Origin: Chrysophaeum taylorii
Lineage: Eukaryota > Sar > Pelagophyceae > Pelagomonadales > Pelagomonadaceae
Length of the DNA: 62,558 nt
Direction: 5' to 3'
Assembly: GCA_029834535.1 (NCBI GenBank)
Contig: JAQMWT010000412.1
Coordinates: forward strand, 1-62,558
Both the position numbers and the translations under genes were made by a program. A model generated the notes under the pieces. That model worked only from the letters and a program-made list of their open reading frames with translations. It made no database searches and had not been told where the DNA came from. Numbering within the stretch: position 1 is the stretch's first letter; each line of letters opens with the position of its first letter. Positions 21,661 through 31,917 of the stretch are shown one piece after another.

Positions 21661-23182
21661 TGACAACTGTGCAAGCTGTGAGTCCAGAGTAGTGCCGCTA
21701 AGCGTAGTCACTCATGGCAGCTGGTTATTTTGGTGCTCTCAAGGAGCTTGGTAAGTGCATTGTCATGGATTGTACGAGTTGACGTACCCAAAACATTCCA
21801 TAACCTGTGTGAAAGAGTACAGACATGCGTTGCGTGCCACCGTCCTCAGAGACTCATCAGAGCCACTGCAGTGCCGCGGCGCTGTTTTTTTTCGCGTACG
21901 GCCTGGGCTGGCCTCTATACATCGTTAGTTACGAATTAGTGATGATGATGCAAGCCGTTGCGTTCATGAAGGTTCGACGCGCCCGAGCCCTTGACAGTTG
22001 ACTTCTTCGGAAGGAAGCACTTGAGGATTCCAGGAAGACTACCGCGCCTCAGATTATAGCAAGAGCGTTACGTGTAGTAGCCGGTGTTTATTTTAGTTGT
22101 ACAAAATTCCGAGAATTCCAAAAACAACGGAAAGCTGTGTGATGCTTAGGAACTCGCGGTAAAAAAGGACGGCGTATTCTCCAAAAAGAGCAGCGCGATG
22201 GCGAGAGACACGTGCGCGGCGACGAGGCTGCGATTGCGACAGTGACGATCGAAGCTGTGACTCGAAGGAAGCATTGAGAACGAAAGCGACGTCTTGCGGA
22301 CGAAGGAGGGCCATGAGGCTGAGGTCGCGACGGTCGCCACGAGGCGCGAGAACACGCGGAAAGCAACGCCGCGACTCGTCGCGACGCACGCACCACGACT
22401 GAAGCCAAAGACGACAACGCGGTCGGTAACACCGGCAATAATGATGCGGTAGATGAATGCGAGGATGACAATCACGCTGCGGCGCGACGGGACCAGAAAA
22501 CAATTGCAAAGCGTCAATAGCGCAACCTTTGTTGTGACGATGCTGTGGACATCAGCGCAACGTCGAAGCGAGACGAGATGCTCGCACGCGTCAGCGTTGT
22601 GACCCGAACGCTGAAGATGCTTGCGCCATCAGTGCAGTCGAAAGTGAGGCTGCCAGTTAGCGGCGGCGCCGTGCTAATCGCTCGTCTGATACGTTCGAAC
22701 GTTACGCGCGAAATACTTGCCTCCCAAGGCGGTAATTACCTCGCAAGCAACGAGACGACACGACGGAAACTTGTCATCGAACATGCCACATAATAATCCG
22801 CGAATTTTCTTCAAAGACAAATCTCGGTTTGATCGCTTTATGTGAGTCAATCGATGGCGTTGTCTTCCAACTTTCACTATTCCTCCAAGGGACCACAAAG
22901 TGGAGCCGCAGGCGTTACCAAAAAAAAAAAAAAAGTGGCGTTTACTTCCCCAAAGATTCACGATCGGTAGGGCGACGTGTTCACTTCAACACAAGCGGTG
23001 ACGTGATGCGTGTTCACTTGTTTAGTAAATTTCCAACGTTATAACTGTGTAAAACGATATAAATTTTTGGTCCGCTGAAAAAACGTTTTGAGCCGCTCGC
23101 TACTTCACTTGCTCGTTTGTAACTCGGAGAATTTTTTCTATAGTTACGTCGATCCTACCCTCTTCTCTTCAGACTTCTTGCA
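21661..23182. other. Gene-poor region right of copy B
   Basis: This should hold the 5' end of copy B (leader, primer-binding site, LTR if any) and the promoter of the next gene. Short overlapping minus-strand frames near 22,088-22,517 have no recognisable family and look like chance frames. A 15-base A run lies at 22,920-22,934. I see no tRNA gene or repeat. Confidence 0.3.
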
Positions 23183-23815
23183 ATGCGTGGAAGGTGTGGC
23201 TTGGTCATCGTTGCCATTGCGTGGGCCAACAATGACACATTTGCGCCGACGTCCCTCGAGGCGGGAACGCTGGCGCCAAGCATCGATTCGTTGGCATTGC
23301 TCAACGGAACGGCGAACATAACTAAAGAGGTGGAAACAGCTGCTCCCTCGACGCCAGCCGTGATGCCGTCGTCATTCCCTACGTTTCTCGAGATCTCACC
23401 AACGAACCTCGCGCCAACGCCCTTGATGCCGACGGGAACAGTCGTCACGACCACGATAAAAAAGAAAAAGAATGCGACCGACAACGCGCTTATCATAACA
23501 GCTATCGTGGTCGTCGTCGTTGCCATCTTGGCAGCGGTTGCCTGCATTTTCTACTGCTGGCGGCGAACCGTACATGAGAAGACCCACGCGCAACGGTCGC
23601 CCTCGGAAGGTACACATTCTCTCGCCCCACTCCCGGAGCCCGACGGCCGCGAGACCTCTGGTGGCGAGCCTGCCGCAGCAGAAGAAACCGACGAGGACAT
23701 CTCGCTCACCTCAATTACCTCCGACAAGATGGAGCCTGCGCTCCGCAAGCTTGTCCACCAGGAGGAAGGTATTCTTCAAGACTCCGCGGCAATGGGACTC
23801 GACATTCGGCGATGA
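23183..23815 (+). CDS. Predicted type I single-pass membrane protein
   Basis: The 210-residue frame starts with a short hydrophobic signal-like segment (residues 5-15), followed by a Thr/Pro/Ser-rich ectodomain with four N-glycosylation sequons (N17, N41, N45, N97). A strong transmembrane helix spans about residues 102-126, preceded by four Lys. The tail is acidic and Ser/Glu-rich. This is the layout of a small surface or sorting protein, but no family is recognised. A different frame stays open past the stop to 24,044 and reads like a continued tail (Tyr/Pro/Ser rich), so the true 3' end may involve an intron or a sequence error near 23,760-23,815. Confidence 0.5.
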   Translation: MRGRCGLVIVAIAWANNDTFAPTSLEAGTLAPSIDSLALLNGTANITKEVETAAPSTPAVMPSSFPTFLEISPTNLAPTPLMPTGTVVTTTIKKKKNATDNALIITAIVVVVVAILAAVACIFYCWRRTVHEKTHAQRSPSEGTHSLAPLPEPDGRETSGGEPAAAEETDEDISLTSITSDKMEPALRKLVHQEEGILQDSAAMGLDIRR

Positions 23816-26315
23816 CCGACTTCAACTGTGCCCTGATTCATACGTGAGGAGATCAATCCCCCCTGTGTCGAGAAACCGACTGTCGATCGAGAGGGCCAGC
23901 CACCCTGTGTTGCAATCAACTTCCGTCCATATCCCGCCCATGTCCCTAGTATACTCGCCTCTCAGCTATATCACTAACGTGTACACGCCGGATCTCAGTG
24001 CCGGGCAGAGAACTTCGGGCGACGCCTGCCGGTTCCAAGGTTGACGTCAAAACGCCTCACAAAGTCCCCCGGCGTCGCTCTTTTCTCGCGGGAGAGGTTG
24101 GTCCATTCGGCGCAAGCGCTGAAACAAGGTGCCAGAGTCCGAGAGACGGCGACAACCGGCGTCGCGATTCCAGCCAGGGGGCTTGATATTATGATGGGCA
24201 GCACATTCCCGGGTTCCTTCGTGCGCGTCTCTCGCGCCTACGTGCGGCTGATGAACACGTCGGGCTCGGGTTTGTGGACGTGCAAGCGGCGAATGTGGCC
24301 ACCGACATGCTGAATGACTTTGGCATCCAAAGGCGCGATTCGATAATCTCTTACTTTTGGATTGAAACGATCGTCGACGCTTAATAATATGGCAAATACA
24401 AGGTCTCGTCGTTCTGCTACTTTGACACAAGGACCTTCGGTATCCAGTCGCGCTCCTACAATTGTAGTAAGATATCACGAGTCGGAAGGCCACATCGCAT
24501 CGTCGAGCTATCGAGCTTCTTATTCTCAGAGATTTTAATGCCGGTGCTGTCGTCGTCTGAATTCGCATCCCACCCGTCGGGTATCGCGCAATCTTCGCTG
24601 CTGTCATTTTTGTCAACTCGCCCAAGTCGCATGCATGAATGAGCACCAAAAAATGGCCGAGCGAGTCCGAGAGGTATCGATCAAACTCATCGAGGCAGAT
24701 GATCTGCGGATCGGCGATAACGGTCGTTGTCTCTTCGCTCTTCAACTTATATCGTTGTTCGCGTCAGTTCTGCTGCGTTTCGGTGTGAAATTTTTATCCA
24801 CGTAGTCCCTTGCTCAAAAATGAACACGCTCGTTTGCGTGCAGCTGCTTTCCTCGATGATTGCAGGACCGTGTCACTGCTGGCCATTGGTGAAGATATGA
24901 GTCGTGCCGTTCGTCGAGACCAACCGCAAAAATGTGTTTGAAAACATTCCGCGTGGAACAAAACAATGTTGTAGCCACAAGGTTGCTGTCTGCAGCCAGA
25001 CAGCGGTAGTCGATGCGTCGGCTTCCGTGTGGTAGGTGTTTCTCCTGAATGAACCCAAATAAACAAATCTGCGCGATGCGGCGAAGAGGGCAACAGCAGC
25101 GACGTTTAGAACGCGCAGCTCAAGGTGCCACCACGTTTGTGGCGCCCGCTGCGCCGAGGGATCAAGCAGGCCTCCACCCTCGGACAGGTCAGAAAGCGAT
25201 CCACCCAGATTCCTGCTCTGGTACGTGGTCGTCGCGCTCGCCGGCGGCTGCTTTGACAATAGGCGCCCCCCACGCGAAAGTGGTGGTTCCTCGTCAAAAA
25301 CCGTCTCGCGGTGCGTCAATGCAAAGGCATGCGTGATTAGGGCGCTGGCTGAAGCCTCCAGAGTCGATCTTCTCGATCACACAAAGCCTGGTGAGTTCGT
25401 TGTCTGCGCGAAATCATTTCGCGCGCGTCAGCGATGATTTTATGCTCGACCTTGAGCAGCCTTCAACACTTCGTGCTAGCCCTCATTAATTGGTCCAAGG
25501 CGTGGTCGAGCTCCGACTCCCGCCGCCTCCCGGATTCTAAGTCGTCGCGTGCATGTCCTTTTTTGTGATCCAGAAGAATATGCAAGTCGGCGAGCGTCCG
25601 CGTTGATCCCCCCCAATAAAGTCAAGAGCAATGTTTAGTGCCTCCCAGACTTGGCGACAAAAAATGTCGCATCAGCACCGCTTCCTTCGCACCTCGACGT
25701 CCAGGGACAGCTTCTTTAGGATTTAGAGTCACTTTCGATTCGGATCGTCCACCCGCGCGACAATACCGACCCGACGCGCGCGAACAATGGCCGTGCACTG
25801 TCAAGTCAACACAATACTCTCATGCGTTTGTCTTGACAAGCTAAGGTGACGTTGTGTCTACGGTGGCCTTGAGACAACCAAGCTCAGCACAAGGAGAGTA
25901 ACATCGTATCCAACATAATAATTCGGCCTTGTGACAGACATCATCGAAATTCAGCACGTGGAGATATTTTTCGAGCGTTCGTCGTGACAAGCTAAGGTGA
26001 CGTTGTGTCCGCGAAGATCAGCGCCCGCACATTAAAGCAATCTCGACGTCGCATCGAGCGCAGCAGCAGCCGATCGCGGGCATTCACTGCTCGGTACCAT
26101 CAGAAGATATATGCCCGCCTCTTCTCCCTAACCACCCCCACTTTAAACCATTGAACCCGATAATATTTGCACTGTGATGACAATCGTCGAGGCCGTTCCG
26201 ACGACACAACACGCGCTCAGTTCTGGGACCACCCAGGCAAGAAGAAGGACTGCGCATTTTTTCTTTCGTTCACCGAGGACTCAAAAAAGGGTTTGGTCCT
26301 CGATCAAAGTATATG
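23816..26315. other. Gene-poor region, 2.5 kb
   Basis: No convincing gene. A minus-strand frame at 24,745-24,047 includes I-I-C-L-D-E-F-D, reminiscent of a Walker B box, but nothing around it supports an ATPase. A direct repeat is at 25,834-25,858 and 25,985-26,009. GC is lower than in the gene-dense region that follows. Confidence 0.3.
25834..26009. repeat. 25-bp direct repeat, two copies
   Basis: The identical stretch tgacaagctaaggtgacgtt plus gtgtc occurs at 25,834-25,858 and 25,985-26,009. Similarity extends about 9 bases upstream with mismatches. It may be two binding sites or the footprint of an old element; nothing more can be said. Confidence 0.6.
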
Positions 26316-28856
26316 TTAACAAGAAACAAGTGGCTCCGCCGGTGCCTCCTCCGGGGCCTCATTGCTGGCGTACCTCGCGTCCATCTCCCGCGCCTCGAGA
26401 ATCTTCTTGGCCTGGGAGCTGAGCTCGGGGGTCGGCGCAGGTGCCTCCGCCTGCGGACCAAGGTCCCGCGCTTCGGCTGCTCGTGCCGCGCGGAGCTTGA
26501 GGTAGTGCTTGGCGTAGTCTGTCGCGACGTTGGCGCACCGCTTGCGACGGAAGGCGACGAGCATGTCGAGGCGCTTGAACGTAGGGAGCGCGAGCCAGAG
26601 CGCCTGGTCGGGATCGACCATCTTGGCGTCGATCTTCGCGGGCTCGATGGCAGCTTTTAAGAGGCCAGTGATTTCGGCGCCCTGGACGGAGAGCGGGAGC
26701 GCCGACTGAAGGGCGTCGAGCATTTGCGCTGCGGGCACGGGCTCGGCCGTGAGCTCGCCGCGGCGGATCAACGACCGCGAGACGGCCATGACGTCGGGGT
26801 AAAGCGCGCGAAGGACCGGCATGAGGTACGACGGGCAGAGGCGCGCGTTGTGCTGTCGCGACGATATGCCGACGATTTCTGCGAAGAGGGCGACGCGCGG
26901 ATGCAGCGCGAGCGGCGCTCGTTCGCCGGTGTCGGCGTCGAGCATGGCCTCGATCGAGCGAACGAAGACGCGCAGGTGACGCCGCGCGATGCCGATCGTG
27001 CCGTGGCTACGCTTGAAGAAGCGCACGACGAACAAATCGAACCGCACGCTTTTTTCGAACTTTTTGCCTTTGACCTGCGCCCGCAAGGCGGCGTTGTCCG
27101 CCTGGAGCTTGGCCTGGTAGCACTTGGCGATCATCGCGCTCGTCTGGTCGGGCGACAGCAGCGCCTCGTGCGCACTCTTCCTGCCCTGCCGCCGGTGCAG
27201 AACCTTGTCCGCCGTGATACGAACGTCGCTCTGTCCGTAGCGCTTGGCCGCTCCCTTGCTCACCGCCTCGCCATGCGACGCCTTGAAAGAGCTGCCGTGT
27301 TGGTGGCCGTCGTCGTCGTCGGGAAACGTACCGCGCGCGAGCCCCTCGGCAGCCGAGCTCGCCGAAGTAGACGAGTTTGGGTGCTGCATCGCGTCGAGTC
27401 TATCAAAGTCGTCGACGGCGCCTCCTTTGCTCCTTCGACGGCCTTGGTTGGAACTGGTACTCGCCATGGAGCTCCGACCTTGGTTGGTGCTGGTGCTCGC
27501 CACAGAACTCGAGCTCCGTCGGCGCATGCTAGACAAGGACCTTTGATGGCCGGGTTGTTGGCCGTAGGGCGACTTGTACCTGTCGTCGGTCTCCAGCTTT
27601 TGGTCAGGACTGCCCCCCAGGTACGATCTAATGGCGCGCTGCGCCGTCTTGACCTTGGTCCGGTCCTTTTGGTAGCGGCGACTCTGGCTTTGGCCGCGCA
27701 CGATGGCCTGGATGCGCTGCACGCTCTTGTCGCGCGCGATGGACGGCCGCGAATCTCGGGCACTCGCGGCGGCGGCGGCGGCGGCGGTATCTGCCTGGTC
27801 GGACGGGTTGTCTTTCTGTGGTGGTGGCTCCATGCTAAAATATTCATCAAATTTCACCGACTCCTTGGTCTTGAACTGGAGCGTGTTATCGTCGAGCCTG
27901 ATCGCGGCCCCCGCGACGAGTCGTTTGAGGAGCGCGACGTACTCCTTGAGCGCCGACGTCTCGGTCCAGATATCGACGCACTGGAAGATGGCGCGAAAGA
28001 AGGCGGCGTAGTCCATGGTCTCCCTACCGCCCGAATCAGTCTTCCAGTCCTGCGCGGTCGACTCGAGCACCTGGTGCGCGTCCAAAGGCGGCGGACAACA
28101 AATGTAGTGGAAGCGGAATACGAGCTCGGTGTACTTCTCCCGCCCCAGCGTGTCGTCCTCGCTCCGCACGAGGTTCCACAAGTCGCGACACAACGCCTGA
28201 AAGACTGGCGACTGTCCCGCTTCCCAGCGCCGTTGTTGTTCCTCGTACGTGTAGAGATCGAGGTCGACCTGTTGCTGGATCGGCACGACGTGCGTCTCGG
28301 GGAGCTCGCTATACACCATCCCCTCGCGCACGAGCTCCTCGGCCATGGTCTTGCGCATCTCGAAGTGGTTCATCGTCTTAACCCACGACGCGACCGGTCG
28401 CAGCAGTTCGGGCGGGTCGGCGCCTCCGCAGGTCTCCTCCGCCGACGGCCGCGTCACGACCGAAGATGGATTCATCGTCTTGTCGTCGTCCGAGTCGTAG
28501 TTGTCCTCGTCGTCCTCCAGCATTCGCACGTCGTCGTCCATTTGCGTCAACTCGCATCCGTGCTCCACCTTGGCAGCAGCAGCAGCAGCAGCAGCACCAC
28601 CGGGTTGTTGCCTCTGGATATTTCGCGAGCTCTTCCCGCTAAAGTTGGACAGCGACGACTGCGTGCGACCCAGCGACTCGAAGAACTCTTCCTCGTCCGT
28701 CTTGATCACCAAGTCCTCTGCCGAGAAGGCCTCGCCCCCGGCACCCAAGTCGTCGTCGTTTTTGGGTATTGTTGTGTCCGTCCCCTGACGGAGCAACATC
28801 CTCTTTGACCCCAGCCTGGTCCGGCGTATGATCCGTTGTTGGTGGTGAGATGCCAT
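26316..28856 (-). CDS. IQ-motif protein with EF-hand-like helical region
   Basis: The 846-residue protein starts at the ATG at 28,856; the longer frame to 28,949 would need a GTG and a poly-Ala lead encoded by GGC repeats. Residues of about 150-300 form a conserved-looking helical part with an alternating aromatic and acidic pattern (V-F-R-F-H-Y-I-C, M-D-Y-A-A-F-F-R-A-I-F) that resembles degenerate EF-hand pairs. One or two IQ motifs (R-I-Q-A-I-V-R-G-Q, then T-A-Q-R-A-I-R-S-Y) are near residues 378-410, suggesting calmodulin binding. A Ser/Thr/Gln-rich linker and a second helical domain follow. It could be a flagellar or cytoskeletal protein, but that is inference; no named family is recognised. 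Confidence 0.7.
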   Translation of the reverse strand: MASHHQQRIIRRTRLGSKRMLLRQGTDTTIPKNDDDLGAGGEAFSAEDLVIKTDEEEFFESLGRTQSSLSNFSGKSSRNIQRQQPGGAAAAAAAAKVEHGCELTQMDDDVRMLEDDEDNYDSDDDKTMNPSSVVTRPSAEETCGGADPPELLRPVASWVKTMNHFEMRKTMAEELVREGMVYSELPETHVVPIQQQVDLDLYTYEEQQRRWEAGQSPVFQALCRDLWNLVRSEDDTLGREKYTELVFRFHYICCPPPLDAHQVLESTAQDWKTDSGGRETMDYAAFFRAIFQCVDIWTETSALKEYVALLKRLVAGAAIRLDDNTLQFKTKESVKFDEYFSMEPPPQKDNPSDQADTAAAAAAASARDSRPSIARDKSVQRIQAIVRGQSQSRRYQKDRTKVKTAQRAIRSYLGGSPDQKLETDDRYKSPYGQQPGHQRSLSSMRRRSSSSVASTSTNQGRSSMASTSSNQGRRRSKGGAVDDFDRLDAMQHPNSSTSASSAAEGLARGTFPDDDDGHQHGSSFKASHGEAVSKGAAKRYGQSDVRITADKVLHRRQGRKSAHEALLSPDQTSAMIAKCYQAKLQADNAALRAQVKGKKFEKSVRFDLFVVRFFKRSHGTIGIARRHLRVFVRSIEAMLDADTGERAPLALHPRVALFAEIVGISSRQHNARLCPSYLMPVLRALYPDVMAVSRSLIRRGELTAEPVPAAQMLDALQSALPLSVQGAEITGLLKAAIEPAKIDAKMVDPDQALWLALPTFKRLDMLVAFRRKRCANVATDYAKHYLKLRAARAAEARDLGPQAEAPAPTPELSSQAKKILEAREMDARYASNEAPEEAPAEPLVSC

Positions 28857-28891
28857 CACTCTTTCTCCTCGCTTCCTTAAAATAACCGCAT

Positions 28892-28923
<32 letters not shown>

Positions 28924-29040
28924 TATTTGCTTCTCGGCACATCGGCCACCGCCGACGACGACGCGTTAGTTACGTGATTTAGGCCCTTACATCCTTGAAC
29001 AATTGAATAGTTCGGTGCGCATATCTTTAGTCCGTTGGAG

Positions 29041-29072
29041 GAAGAAGAAGAAGAAGAAGAAGAAGAAGAAGA
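29041..29072. repeat. (GAA)n microsatellite
   Basis: About ten GAA units between the 5' end of the IQ-motif gene and the 3' end of the sulfotransferase gene. Both genes are on the minus strand, so the tract may fall in the sulfotransferase 3' UTR or the IQ-gene promoter. Confidence 0.8.
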
Positions 29073-29144
29073 CCGACCGCAGTGGTCGGTCGGTCGTTGC
29101 GTCGCGGTTCCGCGGTTCGTCGGTCCGGCGTCTCGGATCCATCG

Positions 29145-30560
29145 TCAGACGAAGGGGGATTTAATACCTTTGCTGCCAACGGGGGGAGCGTCGACGTAGG
29201 TTGCGTAGTAGTCGGGCATCTCGGCGCGGAGCTTGTCGGAGGTGAGGCCGTACTCTTGGAGGGAGTAGGCGTGGAATTTACGGAGGTGGCGCGGGATTTG
29301 TTCGCGCTGGGCGTTGTTGCGGTCGAGGTAGGCCCGGATGCGGTCGCGGAATTCGTCGGAGACAGCGAGGCCGATCGCAGCGTAGAGGCGCTCGACCGTA
29401 GCGAGGGGGTCGGCGACGAGGTCGTCGTAGGCGACGTGGGCGCACTTGCCCGGGTTGTGCTTGAGGGCTTTGGTGGCGCGGTGGATCGCGGCGCTCCAAA
29501 AAACAAGCTGCTCGGCGCCGATCGCGCGAAGGTTGGTCGGTCGTTGCTCGCACATGTCGGCGAAGGTCCGGAAGAGAGAGCCGAGAGAAGGCAGCGAACG
29601 GGCGGGGTCTCTGTGCGTCCAGACGAGCGTGGCATCCGGGAAGACAGTCAAGAGGTCCTCGACGAAACCAACATGGAGCGGGCACTTGAGGACCCATCGG
29701 CGCGAAGGATCTTCCGCGAGAAGCTCGAGCTGACGCTTATAGAGTTCGTACGCGCTCTCAAAGCTCGGCAACCGAATGTTCGGTGCGTCCTCGACGACGT
29801 GCCGAATGAGGTGGCGGTAGGTCGTCGGGAGCATCGGCACTTCCACCGAAAGGCCGAGGTGACATTCCTCTGGTTCTTCGGCGCCGATTTCGTGGATGAC
29901 CTCGATGTGCGGAATCACCGCCTTGAGCTGCGCGAGCTTCGACTCCCAGTACTTGACCCTCTTTTCGCGCGGATATGTGCTCAAAGGCTGGAGGAGCTCG
30001 TGGGTCTCGGGGTACCGTGCCGCGGGATCGAGCGCAAGGAGCCGGTGGAGGAATGTCGTCCCGGTGCGAGGGAGTCCCATCACGAAGATCGGGGCTCGCA
30101 CTTTAATACCGCCGCGTTTCTTCGCCGCGTCAACCACTTGGAGCCGCACCATGAGCCGCCGCATCAGGTTGTCGAAGGTGATGAGCCGCCCAAACGGACT
30201 CGTGTTTACCTCGTTGAGGCGTCTCACGACCGTTTCGTACAAACTCGGAAACGTCTTCGTCTCGCCCCAGTCGCTCAGTCCGGTGCGCTTTTCCGCAATC
30301 CGCATCAGCTTGGGGAGCGATAGCTCGCGCCCCAGCATGTACCCGACGCGCGGGACCTCGTAACCCATCTCGGCGAGCCGGCAGGGTATCCACAGGCTCC
30401 AGTTGATCAACCGCAGCAAAGGCGACACGCGCGGGGGGACAAGGTGTGCGGGTCGCGTCAAACGCAAAATCACCCACCGCACCGCGTACAGAAATACGAA
30501 CTGCCCGATGAGGAGCGCCACCCGCGCCCACACAGGCAGAGGATGCGCCTCGCCGTCCAT
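29145..30560 (-). CDS. Membrane-anchored sulfotransferase-family protein
   Basis: The 471-residue protein starts at the ATG at 30,560; the longer frame needs a GTG. A hydrophobic helix at residues 13-35 suggests a type II Golgi or ER membrane anchor. The 5'-phosphosulfate-binding loop G-L-P-R-T-G-T-T is at 162-169, followed by L-H-R-L-L-A-L-D, as in the Sulfotransfer_3 group. The second PAPS site is indicated by V-W-T-H-R-D-P-A-R-S-L near residue 300. The protein is therefore expected to transfer sulfate from PAPS to an unknown lipid, sterol or carbohydrate. It lies on the same strand as the sphingolipid reductase gene upstream, which makes a sulfolipid substrate conceivable but unproven. Confidence 0.85.
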   Translation of the reverse strand: MDGEAHPLPVWARVALLIGQFVFLYAVRWVILRLTRPAHLVPPRVSPLLRLINWSLWIPCRLAEMGYEVPRVGYMLGRELSLPKLMRIAEKRTGLSDWGETKTFPSLYETVVRRLNEVNTSPFGRLITFDNLMRRLMVRLQVVDAAKKRGGIKVRAPIFVMGLPRTGTTFLHRLLALDPAARYPETHELLQPLSTYPREKRVKYWESKLAQLKAVIPHIEVIHEIGAEEPEECHLGLSVEVPMLPTTYRHLIRHVVEDAPNIRLPSFESAYELYKRQLELLAEDPSRRWVLKCPLHVGFVEDLLTVFPDATLVWTHRDPARSLPSLGSLFRTFADMCEQRPTNLRAIGAEQLVFWSAAIHRATKALKHNPGKCAHVAYDDLVADPLATVERLYAAIGLAVSDEFRDRIRAYLDRNNAQREQIPRHLRKFHAYSLQEYGLTSDKLRAEMPDYYATYVDAPPVGSKGIKSPFV

Positions 30561-30876
30561 TTTATTGGCTCGCGATCGCCCTCGCTGCCCAATCACAACC
30601 TCTTATTATTTTTATTATTATTATTATTATACGGGTCGACGACTGCTATGAGAGGAGGGTGCTGGAGGGTTTTGGTGGCTTGAGGTGCGGGACGCCTTGG
30701 AAGGCGGAGGTATCCCAGGCCCTGCAAAAGTTTTTGATGAGATGGAGACAGACAAGGCGGAGGTATCGTCGATTGTTACGTCATAATTATAACGGAATTT
30801 TACGGGTGGGCTGCTGCTGCACGAAGCGACGAGAACTCGGTGGTACTGCCTGCGGAGATGACGCGGACTTGGTGTT

Positions 30877-31917
30877 CTAGTCGGCTTTTTTTGGCGCACT
30901 TGTGGGAGGTGCTTGTCGCGGGATGTGGGCGAGGGCCATGGCGTCGAGGTAGAGATCCCAGCCGCTCCGGACGATGGCGACGAGGATGGCGATGAGGATG
31001 TCGATATGGAGGCAGCCCGTGGGGGCGTCGACGACGAGCTGCGGCAGAAGCTCGTTTGAAAATTCGCGCGCGCCAGCCTTGACGCCGGCGAGGAGCGCCC
31101 GGGCGACAGCGTCGGGCTTGGAAGTGTCGGAGCAGGAGGTCTCGATGCGGTTTGTGACGTGGGGGCGGTCCTCCAACTCGCCCTCGTAACCCGGCGTGAG
31201 GATGCTGCCCGGATAGAAACAAGAGAGAAAGACGTTGTTCCGCTTAAGCTCGTGGTACGCCCCCGCGACGGCCCCCCGGTGGCCGAACTTGGTGGCGCTG
31301 TAGTACGCGTAGCCCGGCAGCGAGATGAGTCCGGCGGCGGAGGAGACCAAGCAGATGCGGCCGCCGCTGGAAGAACAAGCCATGGCCTTTGCCGCCTCGG
31401 TGACGACCAGGAGCGTCCCTTTCACGTTGAGTTCGCAAAGGTCTTTGACGTAAGACGCGTGGTCGCCAGGGTCGAGGACGAGGCGCGCGTGGCCCGTACC
31501 GGCGTTTGCGACGACAAAATCGGCGCCCCCGAGGACGGCGGCGATGTCCCCCGACGACGCCGACGAGACGTCGAGGGGAACCGCGTCGACCGTCGCGCCC
31601 GGAACAGACGCCACAATCTCGGCGCGCGCCTGGTCGAGCTTGGGCTTTGAGCGCGACACGATGGTCACGAGGGCACCCTCGCGTGCACAAAGGGTCGCGA
31701 CCGCCTTCCCGAGGCCCTGGCTCCCCCCCGTAATCACCACGCGCTTTCCCTTGAATCCCCCCCGCATCGCCGTCGCCCACACCGTCCCCACTTTGCGGAC
31801 GAACGAGATGCCGATAAAGACCGTCACTGCGACGCAGACGGGCGCCGAACCGACCCACCAAACGCCCACGAACGGCGCGTGGGCGACGACGGCCTTGGCT
31901 ACAGCCCACCACCGCAT
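30877..31917 (-). CDS. KDSR: 3-ketodihydrosphingosine reductase
   Basis: A short-chain dehydrogenase of 346 residues, using the ATG at 31,917; the longer frame to 32,100 looks like UTR. It reduces 3-ketodihydrosphingosine to dihydrosphingosine with NADPH, the second step of sphingolipid synthesis on the ER. Visible features are an N-terminal hydrophobic segment (about 10-40), the NADP loop G-G-S-Q-G-L-G at 64-70, N-A-G at 138-140, the catalytic Ser in V-S-S-A-A-G (about 193), Y206 and K210 of Y-x-x-x-K, the family-typical C-F-Y-P-G-S-I-L-T-P-G stretch, and a C-terminal hydrophobic helix at 304-318. It ends in K-K-A-D, a KKxx ER-retrieval signal. Another SDR is possible, but the C-terminal part fits TSC10/KDSR. 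Confidence 0.85.
   Translation of the reverse strand: MRWWAVAKAVVAHAPFVGVWWVGSAPVCVAVTVFIGISFVRKVGTVWATAMRGGFKGKRVVITGGSQGLGKAVATLCAREGALVTIVSRSKPKLDQARAEIVASVPGATVDAVPLDVSSASSGDIAAVLGGADFVVANAGTGHARLVLDPGDHASYVKDLCELNVKGTLLVVTEAAKAMACSSSGGRICLVSSAAGLISLPGYAYYSATKFGHRGAVAGAYHELKRNNVFLSCFYPGSILTPGYEGELEDRPHVTNRIETSCSDTSKPDAVARALLAGVKAGAREFSNELLPQLVVDAPTGCLHIDILIAILVAIVRSGWDLYLDAMALAHIPRQAPPTSAPKKAD

Noticed and set aside
10703..22100. LTRs of copy B
   Set aside because: I compared both flanks and saw no matching direct repeat or TG...CA ends; a dot plot would be decisive, but I cannot claim them.
24047..24745. Possible ATPase fragment with I-I-C-L-D-E-F-D
   Set aside because: No Walker A or other AAA motif in any frame nearby; a short match can arise by chance.
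26724..28808. Long plus-strand open frame (694 codons) opposite the IQ-motif gene
   Set aside because: Arg/Val/Leu/His-rich composition typical of the antisense of a GC-rich gene; the minus-strand frame has IQ motifs and sensible composition.
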